Origin: a bacterium
GTDB taxonomy: Bacteria > 4484-113 > JAGGVC01
Assembly: GCA_039961635.1 (NCBI GenBank)
Contig: JABRWB010000032.1
Coordinates: 19,955 to 83,954 of the forward strand
DNA: 64,000 nucleotides
Direction of reading: 5' to 3'
Shown: in pieces, positions 34,461 to 42,613 of the stretch
Layout of the letters: each line of letters opens with the position of its first letter
How positions within the stretch are numbered: position 1 is the first letter of the stretch
Position numbers and translations under genes: made by a program
The notes under the pieces: model-generated
The model's database searches: none
The model's input: the letters and a program-made list of their open reading frames with translations, nothing else
Told to the model about the DNA's origin: nothing

Positions 34461-37400
34461 CTAGTGCTGCTCTACCTCCAGGGTTCCCTTGCCAAACTTG
34501 TTGACAAACGATGTTCCGCCGTCCGGCCAGTTAACCGAAAGACTGACCGGCTTTTCGCCCTTCGGGATGCCGAAGTGCACCGCTCCGGCGTAGCTTGACA
34601 GATATCCGCTTCCGGCCTGAACCTCGCGAACAATCTTGCCGCCGCCGGACAGCTCCAGCTTCAGCCTTGCGCCGACGCCGAATGTGTTGGGCGCCTTGCC
34701 TTTCAGCGATACCCACAGATTCGTGCCGAGGCCGGAATCCTTTTCCGCAAATGCGACCTGGGGCTTGCCGTTGCTTGCGGATACGACGAAATCGGGCCGG
34801 GCGTCTCCGTTGAAATCCGCCGGAACGACGCCGCGGCCCTCCCAGTGCATCGAAATCCCCGATTCGTCGCGGTCGAGCGCCCTGAAAGTGCAATCGCCGT
34901 TTCCCAGAAGAAGCACTCCGTATCCGGCGTTCCAGCGCCCGGTCTCGCACTGCGGCAGCTCGAAATTGTTCGCGATGTAACAGTCCAGGTTTCCATCCAG
35001 GTCGAAATCCGCGACACCGATTCCGAACGCGGGAGCCCACTGGGCCATCGGCGGAAGTTCCTTGGCGATGAAGTTGCCCGCCCCGTCGTTGATAAGGATC
35101 ATCGAGCGCATTTCTTCGGCATCATAGCGTTCGGCGGCTTTGTCGGCTGGCCCGTAAATGTCCTCCCAAGTGGCGTCGGCGAAGCTCGCCCAGGTCGGGA
35201 ATTTTTCCGGGATATAGCTTATCGCGTATCCGCTGCAGCTTCGACCTCGGCCGGGCAGCATGCAGCCGTCCTTGCGGTATTTCACTTCGACGACGTCGCG
35301 CGTGCCGTTCTTGTCGAAATCGTCGCAAATCACCGTCCAGGGCTTATCGGAGCTCGGGTGGTATTTGACGTTTTGTCCCCAGTTCCCGGCCACTATGTCA
35401 AGGTCGCCGTCGTTGTCGAAATCGCCTATGCCGAGGCTCGTCCACATTCCTGACGGCCCGGCGTCCGCGAACTTGGCGAGCTTTCCGTCGTCGTTTTTCC
35501 AAATTTGCACATGGCCGAACTCGGTCGCGAGAATCAAGTCCTGCCTGCCGTCGCCGTCTATGTCCGCAAACTGGGCTTCCGAAACGAGAGCGGGCGACTG
35601 CATCAAAGCGGGCGCGAGCTTTTCTATTCCGAAGTCGAGTTTGCCGTCTCCCAAATTTTCGAAAACGTACGACGGGACGGGCTTGGCAAACTTGTACGGC
35701 CACAGCCTTCCTGCGACGAAAACATCCAAATCGCCGTCGCGGTCTATGTCCGATGCCACTGCCGAACCCGAGGATACCCTGGTTTCCGGCACGTTCATCT
35801 TTTTCCAACCATCGGGCTTGTTCAAGTAAAAGTTGCTTCTCATTTCGGGGCTTGTGGGTTCTGCTTCGAAACTTCCGCTTGAGACGAACAGATCCAACCT
35901 TCCGTCTCCGTCTGCATCGAAGCAAAGCGGCGCCATTTCCTCCGTGCCTTTCGGAATAAAATCTTCCGGCAGGGGCGATTCCGCGAAATTACCTTTCCCG
36001 TCGCCATTGAAAAACGCGCCCTTCTGGCCCGCCGGGCCGGCGAAATAAACATCCAAAAATCCGTCTCCATTGAAATCTGCGACGCTTACCCCGGTTCCCA
36101 GCGTGCTTCGCTGGTTGGGCAAGAGCGGCTCCGCGGCGAATTCCTTTTCGAGAGTGTCGCTTTCCTTTTGCTCCCATTGCAGGTCGGTTTGCACGAACAT
36201 CGGTTTGGGCTTAATTTCCATCCATTCCGGAAGATTCGTTCCCTTGTATACCGTGTGCCTTTTGTTGGCCGGCAAGTCCGTAAACGTTTCGTACGTCCCA
36301 TCGGGCCAGCGGACTTCCAGCTTGTCTATCTTTTCGTGCTCTCCCAGGCCCAAGTGAATCCTGGTGCTTTCGCCCGAGCCGAAGCCGCGTCCGATTATCA
36401 CCTCTTGAGTAAAAACGTCCTCGCCGCAATACGCCCAAACGCGGGCGCCGACGGCGGTTGTATTCGGCGGATCCTGCTTCAAATCGAGCTGGACAAGATT
36501 GCCGCTTTCCAGGTCGTTCCTCCAGATAGCGGCCTCGGCGTTTGTTTGGTTTACAACTATATCGGGATCGCCGTCGCCGTCGAGGTCGGTGATTACGCAC
36601 CCTCCGCCGACTGCGCCGTCCTTGATTCCCCAGTTGTCTTCTGGGCTTTTGTATTTTAACGGCTCCGCCGCGGTGAACACGGCGTCGTTGTGCAGCAGCG
36701 GCGGCACATGCTCGACGAATTCCAGCTTCGCCTCCATGCTGCCGAGCGATTCGATTTTGTTCGCAGTGTCAACGTCGATCGTGGAGGATACGTGCCCCGT
36801 CGTCGCGAAAATCTCCGGAATGCCGGACGAATCGAGGTCGGCAATCCTGCAGCTCCACGTCCAGTCTGACGCCTGCACTCCCGCATATTCCGCCATTTCG
36901 GTCATCCAGCCTTGGCCGCGGTTCAAATACATGCAGTTGCGCATGAGTTGCTGCGGCTTGAAGTTGATCAACTCATAGCGAAATGCGTACATGTCGCCGC
37001 TCTGCTTGCGGGCTTCCTTGTAGTCGCGCGCAAGCATGTCTCCGGCGAAAATATCCATCCTGCCGTCGCCGTTCAGGTCGCCCGCGTCGGAGCCCATCGA
37101 AAACCATGGGGTGCGGCGCAGCATGTCCTTGTTGCGGTTCGTGAAGGTGCCGTCGCCGTTGTTGATCCAATAATGGTCGGCGGTGTCGAAGTCGCCGTTC
37201 ACGTAGAGGTCGGTGTATCCGTCGTCGTTGAAGTCGCACGCCAGAGCGTTGAAGCTCCAACTGTATCCCGTGATGCCCGCCTTGTCCGTACCGTTGGTGA
37301 AGTTGCCCTTGCCGTCGTTGATCATCAGCAGGTCGGGGTCGGGCTTAAGGCGGTACTTGTTCGCCTCGTCCAAATACCACTTGTCCTGGAACTGGGGGTC

Positions 37401-38153
37401 GAGTTCGAACCGTCCGTACTCGGGCGCCCAGCGTCCGGTCATCTTGTCCGGAACCGGTTCGTTCGTGAAAAAGTGGGGCGCGCGGTAGTTGGCAATGTAC
37501 AAATCCAGGTCGCCGTCGCGTTCCGCGTCCAGCACGGCGGTGCTCGCCGTCGCGTAGTCGAACGCAAGCCCGCGCATCCCTGCCTCTTCGGTGAAATGCC
37601 CTTTTCCGTCGTTGACGAACAGCAAATTCGGATCGATTCTGTTGCCGACGTACAAATCGAGATCGGCATCCCCGTCTATATCGAAGAATGAAGCCGAAAA
37701 CGCGGGATAGCCTTTGCCGTCCAGCCCTTCGCCGGATTCGGCCGTCACGTCCGTGAATTTCCATCCGCCGTCGTTGCGGTAAAGCCTGCTGGGCGTGTCC
37801 AGTCCGCAAAAGTAAAGGTCTATGTCGCCGTCGCCGTCATAGTCGCCCGCGGCCACGCCCGATGCCGCCACCGCCTGGTCGAGGCCGATGTCCACCAGCC
37901 AGTCCTTGCGGACGGCCTTGTTGGCGAATGTGATTCCGCAGTCGGCGCCGGAAACGCGCGTGAAACCGGGCTGTGCCGCGGGCGTTCTCTCCGCGAGATC
38001 GAACGACTCGAACTTGCCGCTCTTGGTAGGCTTGCGGGCGAGCCCCCGCCCCCCGCTTTGCATCGCAGCCTCTTCTTCTTCGCCCGGCGCGCAGGCGAAA
38101 GCGAAAACAAACAGCGCAATCGATAAAACTAATGCAGAAGCAATACCCCTCAT
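34461..38153 (-). CDS. Giant exported CRTAC1-like protein with two FG-GAP/ASPIC-UnbV modules
   Basis: 1230 residues. The N-terminus (MRGIASALVLSIALFVFAFAC) is a signal peptide and may be a lipoprotein signal, although the lipobox is poor. Two copies of the same module follow: many FG-GAP/VCBS calcium-blade repeats of the type DYDGDGDIDLYF or DFNDDGYTDLYV, and then an ASPIC/UnbV domain. The first of these domains lies at about 585-655 (VGARVWAYCGEDVFTQE...RWPDGTYETF), the second at the C-terminus (VGARLKLELSGGGKIVREVQ...NWPDGGTSFV). Such proteins are extracellular beta-propellers, probably for adhesion or binding. The frame runs upstream to 38363, but the signal peptide sets the ATG at 38153. 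Confidence 0.85.
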   Translation of the reverse strand: MRGIASALVLSIALFVFAFACAPGEEEEAAMQSGGRGLARKPTKSGKFESFDLAERTPAAQPGFTRVSGADCGITFANKAVRKDWLVDIGLDQAVAASGVAAGDYDGDGDIDLYFCGLDTPSRLYRNDGGWKFTDVTAESGEGLDGKGYPAFSASFFDIDGDADLDLYVGNRIDPNLLFVNDGKGHFTEEAGMRGLAFDYATASTAVLDAERDGDLDLYIANYRAPHFFTNEPVPDKMTGRWAPEYGRFELDPQFQDKWYLDEANKYRLKPDPDLLMINDGKGNFTNGTDKAGITGYSWSFNALACDFNDDGYTDLYVNGDFDTADHYWINNGDGTFTNRNKDMLRRTPWFSMGSDAGDLNGDGRMDIFAGDMLARDYKEARKQSGDMYAFRYELINFKPQQLMRNCMYLNRGQGWMTEMAEYAGVQASDWTWSCRIADLDSSGIPEIFATTGHVSSTIDVDTANKIESLGSMEAKLEFVEHVPPLLHNDAVFTAAEPLKYKSPEDNWGIKDGAVGGGCVITDLDGDGDPDIVVNQTNAEAAIWRNDLESGNLVQLDLKQDPPNTTAVGARVWAYCGEDVFTQEVIIGRGFGSGESTRIHLGLGEHEKIDKLEVRWPDGTYETFTDLPANKRHTVYKGTNLPEWMEIKPKPMFVQTDLQWEQKESDTLEKEFAAEPLLPNQRSTLGTGVSVADFNGDGFLDVYFAGPAGQKGAFFNGDGKGNFAESPLPEDFIPKGTEEMAPLCFDADGDGRLDLFVSSGSFEAEPTSPEMRSNFYLNKPDGWKKMNVPETRVSSGSAVASDIDRDGDLDVFVAGRLWPYKFAKPVPSYVFENLGDGKLDFGIEKLAPALMQSPALVSEAQFADIDGDGRQDLILATEFGHVQIWKNDDGKLAKFADAGPSGMWTSLGIGDFDNDGDLDIVAGNWGQNVKYHPSSDKPWTVICDDFDKNGTRDVVEVKYRKDGCMLPGRGRSCSGYAISYIPEKFPTWASFADATWEDIYGPADKAAERYDAEEMRSMILINDGAGNFIAKELPPMAQWAPAFGIGVADFDLDGNLDCYIANNFELPQCETGRWNAGYGVLLLGNGDCTFRALDRDESGISMHWEGRGVVPADFNGDARPDFVVSASNGKPQVAFAEKDSGLGTNLWVSLKGKAPNTFGVGARLKLELSGGGKIVREVQAGSGYLSSYAGAVHFGIPKGEKPVSLSVNWPDGGTSFVNKFGKGTLEVEQH

Positions 38154-38258
38154 TTCGGCAAACCCCCTTGCAATATGGAAGACGACCCGAATTCGCCTCC
38201 CCGATGAATTATACCAATCGGGTACCTGTTTGCGGTTATTCTTGGGGCGCGCCCCTGC

Positions 38259-38264
38259 TATAAT
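38259..38264 (+). promoter_or_regulatory. -10 box of the leaderless plsY promoter
   Basis: TATAAT, then seven bases and the GTG at 38272. The -35 candidate TTATTC (38236-38241) is weak. No ribosome binding site. Confidence 0.5.
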
Positions 38265-38271
38265 TGCACCG

Positions 38272-38931
38272 GTGAACCAGGAAACAGCCTTTCGGATTTC
38301 GCTCTGGATTCTCGCCTCGTTCCTGTCGGGCAGCGTCCCGTGGGGCTGGCTCATCGGCCGCATCTTTTACGGCAGGGACGTACGCAAGCTGGGAAGCGGC
38401 AACATCGGCTTCACGAACGTCCTGCGCAGCTTCGGCGCCGTCCCGGGATACACATGCTTTCTTCTTGACGTCGCGAAAGGGCTTTTGCCCGTAGTCCTGG
38501 CCGGATCGCGGCTCTCGGTTTCGCCCGGCTCGCACGCGGAACCCACGGCGGCCTGGACGCTGATGGCCGTCGCGCTCGCGGCGGTCCTCGGCCACACCTT
38601 CACGCCCTGGCTTGGATTCAAAGGCGGAAAGGGCATTGCCACCGGACTCGGCGTGATTATCGGCCTCATCGGCTGGTACGTGTTCATCCCCCTCGCCGTT
38701 TTCCTGGCGGCGGCGGTTCCCACCCGCTACATCAGCCTCGGCAGCATCCTCGCCGCGCTCGCCTTTCTTGCGGTCACGCTCCTGCCCGTGCAAGCGCTCG
38801 CGCCGATTCACGCTTACTGGCCTATGGCTGCGCTCACGGCCGCGCTTGTCCTGTTCACTCATAGGGAAAACATCAAGCGCCTCGCCGCGGGCACCGAGAA
38901 CAAGTTCGGCTCCAAAAAACCCGCCGCGTAG
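38272..38931 (+). CDS. plsY: Acyl-phosphate:glycerol-3-phosphate acyltransferase
   Basis: Membrane enzyme that acylates glycerol-3-phosphate from acyl-phosphate, starting phospholipid synthesis. The 219 residues have about five to six membrane segments and the three PlsY motifs: SGSVPWGWLIGR, GSGNIGFTNVLRSFG and LGHTFTPWLGFKGGKGIATG. The frame is open for nearly 400 bases upstream, opposite the giant gene. The GTG at 38272 fits the family N-terminus and the TATAAT box seven bases before it. Confidence 0.93.
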   Translation: MNQETAFRISLWILASFLSGSVPWGWLIGRIFYGRDVRKLGSGNIGFTNVLRSFGAVPGYTCFLLDVAKGLLPVVLAGSRLSVSPGSHAEPTAAWTLMAVALAAVLGHTFTPWLGFKGGKGIATGLGVIIGLIGWYVFIPLAVFLAAAVPTRYISLGSILAALAFLAVTLLPVQALAPIHAYWPMAALTAALVLFTHRENIKRLAAGTENKFGSKKPAA

Positions 38932-39033
38932 TCCCACGCAAATGGCCCGCCGGTCCGAAATTCAATAGGCTCGCCGCTTTTCCCGCGGCGGAGATTCCGG
39001 CAGGATGCTCCGGCGCGGTTGTCCAAAGCCGGG

Positions 39034-39039
39034 TATAAT
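39034..39039 (+). promoter_or_regulatory. -10 box of a leaderless lipoprotein promoter
   Basis: TATAAT followed by six bases and the GTG at 39046. No recognisable -35 or ribosome binding site. Confidence 0.5.
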
Positions 39040-39045
39040 CTCCAC

Positions 39046-39351
39046 GTGCGCAGGCTGCTATTAGTTTTCGGCGCGGCGATGCTGCTTTCGGGCTGCGCGG
39101 CCTCGATCGGCCTCGCCGGAGTCTGGCACTTCGGCGACGGCAGCGGCACCCTCGGCTCGATTTCGATATCGAACCAGATGGGCCGCTCCAGCTATTTCTA
39201 CATCGGCAACAGGGTGTACGGCCCGACCTATCACGGCGAAACGATTATCGTGCAATTGAGCGCGGGAACCTGGATCGTTCGCGACAGCTTCGGCCACCGC
39301 CGGTACGTCACGCTGCATGAAGGCGATACGGTGTATGTGATATTCGGGTGA
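39046..39351 (+). CDS. Small lipoprotein
   Basis: 101 residues. The signal MLLSGC (lipobox LLSGC, Cys17) marks it as a lipoprotein. The mature part looks like a small beta-sandwich (ISISNQMGRSSYFYIGNRVY, then GETIIVQLSAGTWIVRDSFG), similar in style to proteins that carry a PEGA-like or carbohydrate-binding fold, but I cannot name it. The start is a GTG six bases after a TATAAT box. Confidence 0.6.
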   Translation: MRRLLLVFGAAMLLSGCAASIGLAGVWHFGDGSGTLGSISISNQMGRSSYFYIGNRVYGPTYHGETIIVQLSAGTWIVRDSFGHRRYVTLHEGDTVYVIFG

Positions 39352-39429
39352 AGCAACGCGCGACAAAACGCGGACGGGATAGGACCGGCGCGCGCCCGGC
39401 GATAAAGATCAGTCAAACTTCAACAATCG

Positions 39430-39873
39430 TCAGCTTCCGGCTTCTTCGGGAGGGAGGACGTTGATTGTGCGCTCGTATGGGCTTTCGCTGTATACGACAG
39501 CACCATCCCAATAGGTTGCGCGAGCTCGGATTATGAATACTCCGGGGGCGGAGTATTCATGCACAATCAAATCCTGCGGCTTCAGACCGTTTTGCCAATA
39601 GTTCTCAAGCTGAGCGGTTACATCGGTCCAGCCGGCGCCGTCACCAAAGTCAACTTCGATTTTGCTGTAAAAGGGATCGTGTCCAATGTCCGTTGAGTCT
39701 GATTGAACACCAAGGGCTCCTCTTATTACTAAAGGTGCCGGTCCTGAAATCGGAGAGAACCACGGCCACACTAATCGAGGAACAAAAATGGGAGTTATGG
39801 GGTTGTTTGACGACGAACAACCAGATGCAAGCAATACCAGGATGCAAGCAAAAATCGCAAAAAGATACTTCAT
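39430..39873 (-). CDS. PKD-like small lipoprotein, copy 2
   Basis: 147 residues. Lipobox LASGC near Cys19, Ser/Asn linker, then one PKD-like beta domain (KIEVDFGDGAGWTDVTAQ, ...IIRARATYWDGAVVYSES) ending in NVLPPEEAGS. It is a tandem paralogue of the gene at 40015, whose product ends VLPPEDAGS; even the sequence beyond both stop codons is similar. ATG at 39873 has GGGAGG five bases upstream; the frame continues upstream but lacks a start signal. The gene lies downstream of the subtilisin gene, probably in the same operon. Confidence 0.65.
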   Translation of the reverse strand: MKYLFAIFACILVLLASGCSSSNNPITPIFVPRLVWPWFSPISGPAPLVIRGALGVQSDSTDIGHDPFYSKIEVDFGDGAGWTDVTAQLENYWQNGLKPQDLIVHEYSAPGVFIIRARATYWDGAVVYSESPYERTINVLPPEEAGS

Positions 39874-40014
39874 TTTTCCTCCCCTCTTAATTGCCTGCGG
39901 CATAAGCATCAACAGAGCCGCGACGGCCCAAAGTGAGCGAAGAAATTCGTGGCGCGGACGGGATGGGACCGTCGCGCATCTTGCGACAAAGATCAATCAA
40001 ACCTCAGGCAAACA

Positions 40015-40482
40015 TCAGCTTCCGGCGTCTTCGGGAGGGAGGACGATGATATTGGGTTCTGCGCTGCTTTCTGAATACAGAATTTCGCCCCAGTTCATCG
40101 TCAATCGAGCGGCAATGTGATAGTTACCGGGAATTGTGTACGTGTGACTTGGAAGCACATTGAAAAGCTGATCTTCGTTGAACATCCTGATCGCACTTGT
40201 AACATCTACCCAACCTCCGGAGTCCCCGAAGTCCATCTCGACTTTCGCGATTCGATTTTGCAATGGTGGATCTGGGCCGTTATGTAGATAAACATTGGCA
40301 AAAACGGTTACCGGTGCGGGGACAGCCTGCTCAGTAAACAATTTCCCATCTTGTGTGTATCCCACTACCCCAGTGCTCCGGAATGGCAGGTCGAATCCGC
40401 TTTCATTCTGCACGCTTTGGCCGCAAGCAACGAAACCAAAAGTGACTGCAAGTACTATGGGAATGATTGGAATGCACTTCAT
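40015..40482 (-). CDS. PKD-like small lipoprotein, copy 1
   Basis: 155 residues with a lipoprotein signal (VTFGFVACG, Cys20) and one PKD-like domain (KVEMDFGDSGGWVDVTSA, ...YHIAARLTMNWGEILYSES). It begins 16 bases after the subtilisin stop with a perfect AAAGGAGG, so the two are cotranscribed. Base composition is more AT-rich than that of the housekeeping genes around it. It may bind a surface or glycan ligand near the protease; function unknown. Confidence 0.65.
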   Translation of the reverse strand: MKCIPIIPIVLAVTFGFVACGQSVQNESGFDLPFRSTGVVGYTQDGKLFTEQAVPAPVTVFANVYLHNGPDPPLQNRIAKVEMDFGDSGGWVDVTSAIRMFNEDQLFNVLPSHTYTIPGNYHIAARLTMNWGEILYSESSAEPNIIVLPPEDAGS

Positions 40483-40498
40483 ATTGGCCTCCTTTGAA

Positions 40499-42244
40499 CT
40501 AATATCCAAACACACGCGCAGCATCCACGCCGCCGTACAAGCTAAAATATGGGTAGTGGTTTAGAGGCTGCTCGTTGTTACGGATTTGCGTTCGAATGCC
40601 CGATGGAGCGTCAGAAGTGTAACAAGCAAGGAGTGCTGCAACAGCGCTTACGTGCGGTGCTGATGCTGAAGTTCCGCTAAAGGAGCTGTAAATTGGACCA
40701 TCTGTATATCCCAGCCGCCAACCATGGGAACTAAATCCCTTCATGTCCGTCGTAGTTATCAAATCGCCAGGCGCCGCCACGTCAACGAATGCAGGATTCC
40801 AATTGCTCCATGTCGGCTTTTGACCAAGGTAATTGTAGGCTGCAACTGCAAGCGCATCAGAATGAGTCGCCGGAAATTGCACAGCAATATCGCTACTGTC
40901 ATTACCGGCAGAGCCAACAAGCACCGAATACCTTGCAACATTCGCAACTACGTTGCGATATGTTAGGGATGAGGCTAATCCACCAAAACTGCAATTTACA
41001 ACCTCGATATTGAGGTGTAGCTTGGGATCATCAGGATACAGCTGCCATTTGTCAAACTCCCCTTTGAAAGCACCCAAAACATAAAATGCATTTATGTTTG
41101 TGGATTCAAAGTAACGGAATTTACCTCCTTCATTATGGCCTGACATTGCAACTGGGAGCATAGGGACATTTTGCGTAATGCCAGCAACATCTCTTTCATG
41201 CTCTTGCGGTCCGAGATCGTTGTTGATTACGGCGCCAAGAATGCCCGCAACACAAGTACCATGACCAACGTTTATTGCATTCCACATATTGTCGTCGACA
41301 ATACTTGGCCATGGTTCTCCTCCGTCAAGAAGGATTTTTGTTTTGCCAAATTTCGGGAATACATTCGCGCCATAGGCAGTCAACCTGGAGGCCAGATCCT
41401 GATGGCTTCTCTGTATTCCGGTATCGAGAACAGCAACAACCACATCGCTATTTCCGATCTTGCCATGTTGCCAAGTAGTTTGAATATTGATATCAAACTG
41501 AGTTGGCGTACGTTCCTTGATGTTCCACTGGTTGACAAAAAGTTCGTCGTTGGAGTCTCCGGAATAAGGCCAGGCACAGGTTGCATAAACCGAATCCGGA
41601 TCAGCGGAAAGAACCAAGGCGGGGTAAGTAGCCGGCCAATTTGCGACAGCTTCCTCAACCGATGTTCCTTCCGGCAAAATGGCGGCCATACTTCTGTGTG
41701 CACGCCATTCGGAATAAACCGTCAGGTTTTCCGCAATAATGAACGTGTCAATCTCCGGATCGCCGACAATCAGTGGATATTGGATGGAATAGCATGGGTC
41801 GGTTTGAAAGCGCTCTACGTCGAAGTAGTTTTCATCCATAAGCGGAAGCACTGGCGGGTTCTTGAACGCGACAATCACACGTCCATCCACAATATCGTAA
41901 GTTTGGCCTGTTCTTGGATCGGTAAATGGCCTGATTACTGCTGTGAGGTCGTCATAAGCAGGATCTGCCGGATTAGGTGAATCCAGCAGCCCCTCGCCCC
42001 CTTCCGGTTCATCATCGCCTCCCATGTCCGGGCCGACGGCCACCTTGCGGTCTCCCGCATTCGCAACCTGGTCGTTATCCGGGTCGCTCCCCGGCGCTGC
42101 GCCGGGCGAGCTTCCAACGAGCTGCTTTTTTGCGCCTTCGCCGCAGCTTGCGAGGCTAACCGCAAGCATGGCGAGCACCATCAGGGCGAGGACTATGGCA
42201 ACCGCAGCCCCCCCCCTGGCAAGTTTTGACAAATTACTTCTCAT
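40499..42244 (-). CDS. Subtilisin-family (S8) serine protease lipoprotein
   Basis: 581 residues. Lipoprotein signal with lipobox LASC (about residues 31-34), an acidic linker, and a pro-domain-like region (about 70-190). The S8 catalytic domain carries all three catalytic blocks: VAVLDTGIQRSHQDL (Asp), NVGHGTCVAGILGAV (His) and SGTSASAPHVSAVAALLA (Ser). It is probably an externally anchored protease. GAGGAGG stands eight bases before ATG 42244. The operon with two PKD lipoproteins is more AT-rich than its neighbours, which hints at transfer. Confidence 0.88.
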   Translation of the reverse strand: MRSNLSKLARGGAAVAIVLALMVLAMLAVSLASCGEGAKKQLVGSSPGAAPGSDPDNDQVANAGDRKVAVGPDMGGDDEPEGGEGLLDSPNPADPAYDDLTAVIRPFTDPRTGQTYDIVDGRVIVAFKNPPVLPLMDENYFDVERFQTDPCYSIQYPLIVGDPEIDTFIIAENLTVYSEWRAHRSMAAILPEGTSVEEAVANWPATYPALVLSADPDSVYATCAWPYSGDSNDELFVNQWNIKERTPTQFDINIQTTWQHGKIGNSDVVVAVLDTGIQRSHQDLASRLTAYGANVFPKFGKTKILLDGGEPWPSIVDDNMWNAINVGHGTCVAGILGAVINNDLGPQEHERDVAGITQNVPMLPVAMSGHNEGGKFRYFESTNINAFYVLGAFKGEFDKWQLYPDDPKLHLNIEVVNCSFGGLASSLTYRNVVANVARYSVLVGSAGNDSSDIAVQFPATHSDALAVAAYNYLGQKPTWSNWNPAFVDVAAPGDLITTTDMKGFSSHGWRLGYTDGPIYSSFSGTSASAPHVSAVAALLACYTSDAPSGIRTQIRNNEQPLNHYPYFSLYGGVDAARVFGY

Positions 42245-42613
42245 GACAAAATCCTCCTCAATGCAGAATTGTATATCGAAACAGGGACGCGCGGGATCCT
42301 CCACCGTGGGGAGGTTTCATCGCCGTCCCAATCTCTTCGAATCATAAATTCGCCTGCTTGGCAAAATCGCCCTATCCCCTGGCAGTCCTCGCCGGGAGGG
42401 TACGCGCGGATTATACCCGCATAGGGAATCCCCTAGCGGCGGGAAAACCTTGATAGAAAATTCACAAATGCGCGTTGGAGTTGCTTAAGAGGGGTGCGTA
42501 AAACGCTGCTTCAACCGACGGCTCGGCGTTGTTGCAGTGCGGATTGGCATATACCTTTCAGGGTGGATTTTTCTATAGGCACCATGCACAAGGGGGTAAT
42601 GGGAGTTCTCTTT
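42245..42613. other. Gap between the subtilisin and helicase genes
   Basis: About 370 bases with no credible gene. On the minus strand TATAAT lies near 42410-42416, giving the subtilisin gene a leader of about 160 bases that includes GGCGATTTTGCC and a GTGGAGG-rich stretch; a TATACA box near 42270 is closer. I see no clear terminator for the helicase gene at 42614. Confidence 0.35.

Noticed and set aside
42245-42345. A cyclic-di-GMP riboswitch-like stretch (GGGACGGCGATGAAACC on the minus strand) in the subtilisin leader.
   Set aside because: It lacks the conserved GGGACGCAAAGCC core and the paired arms I would expect.
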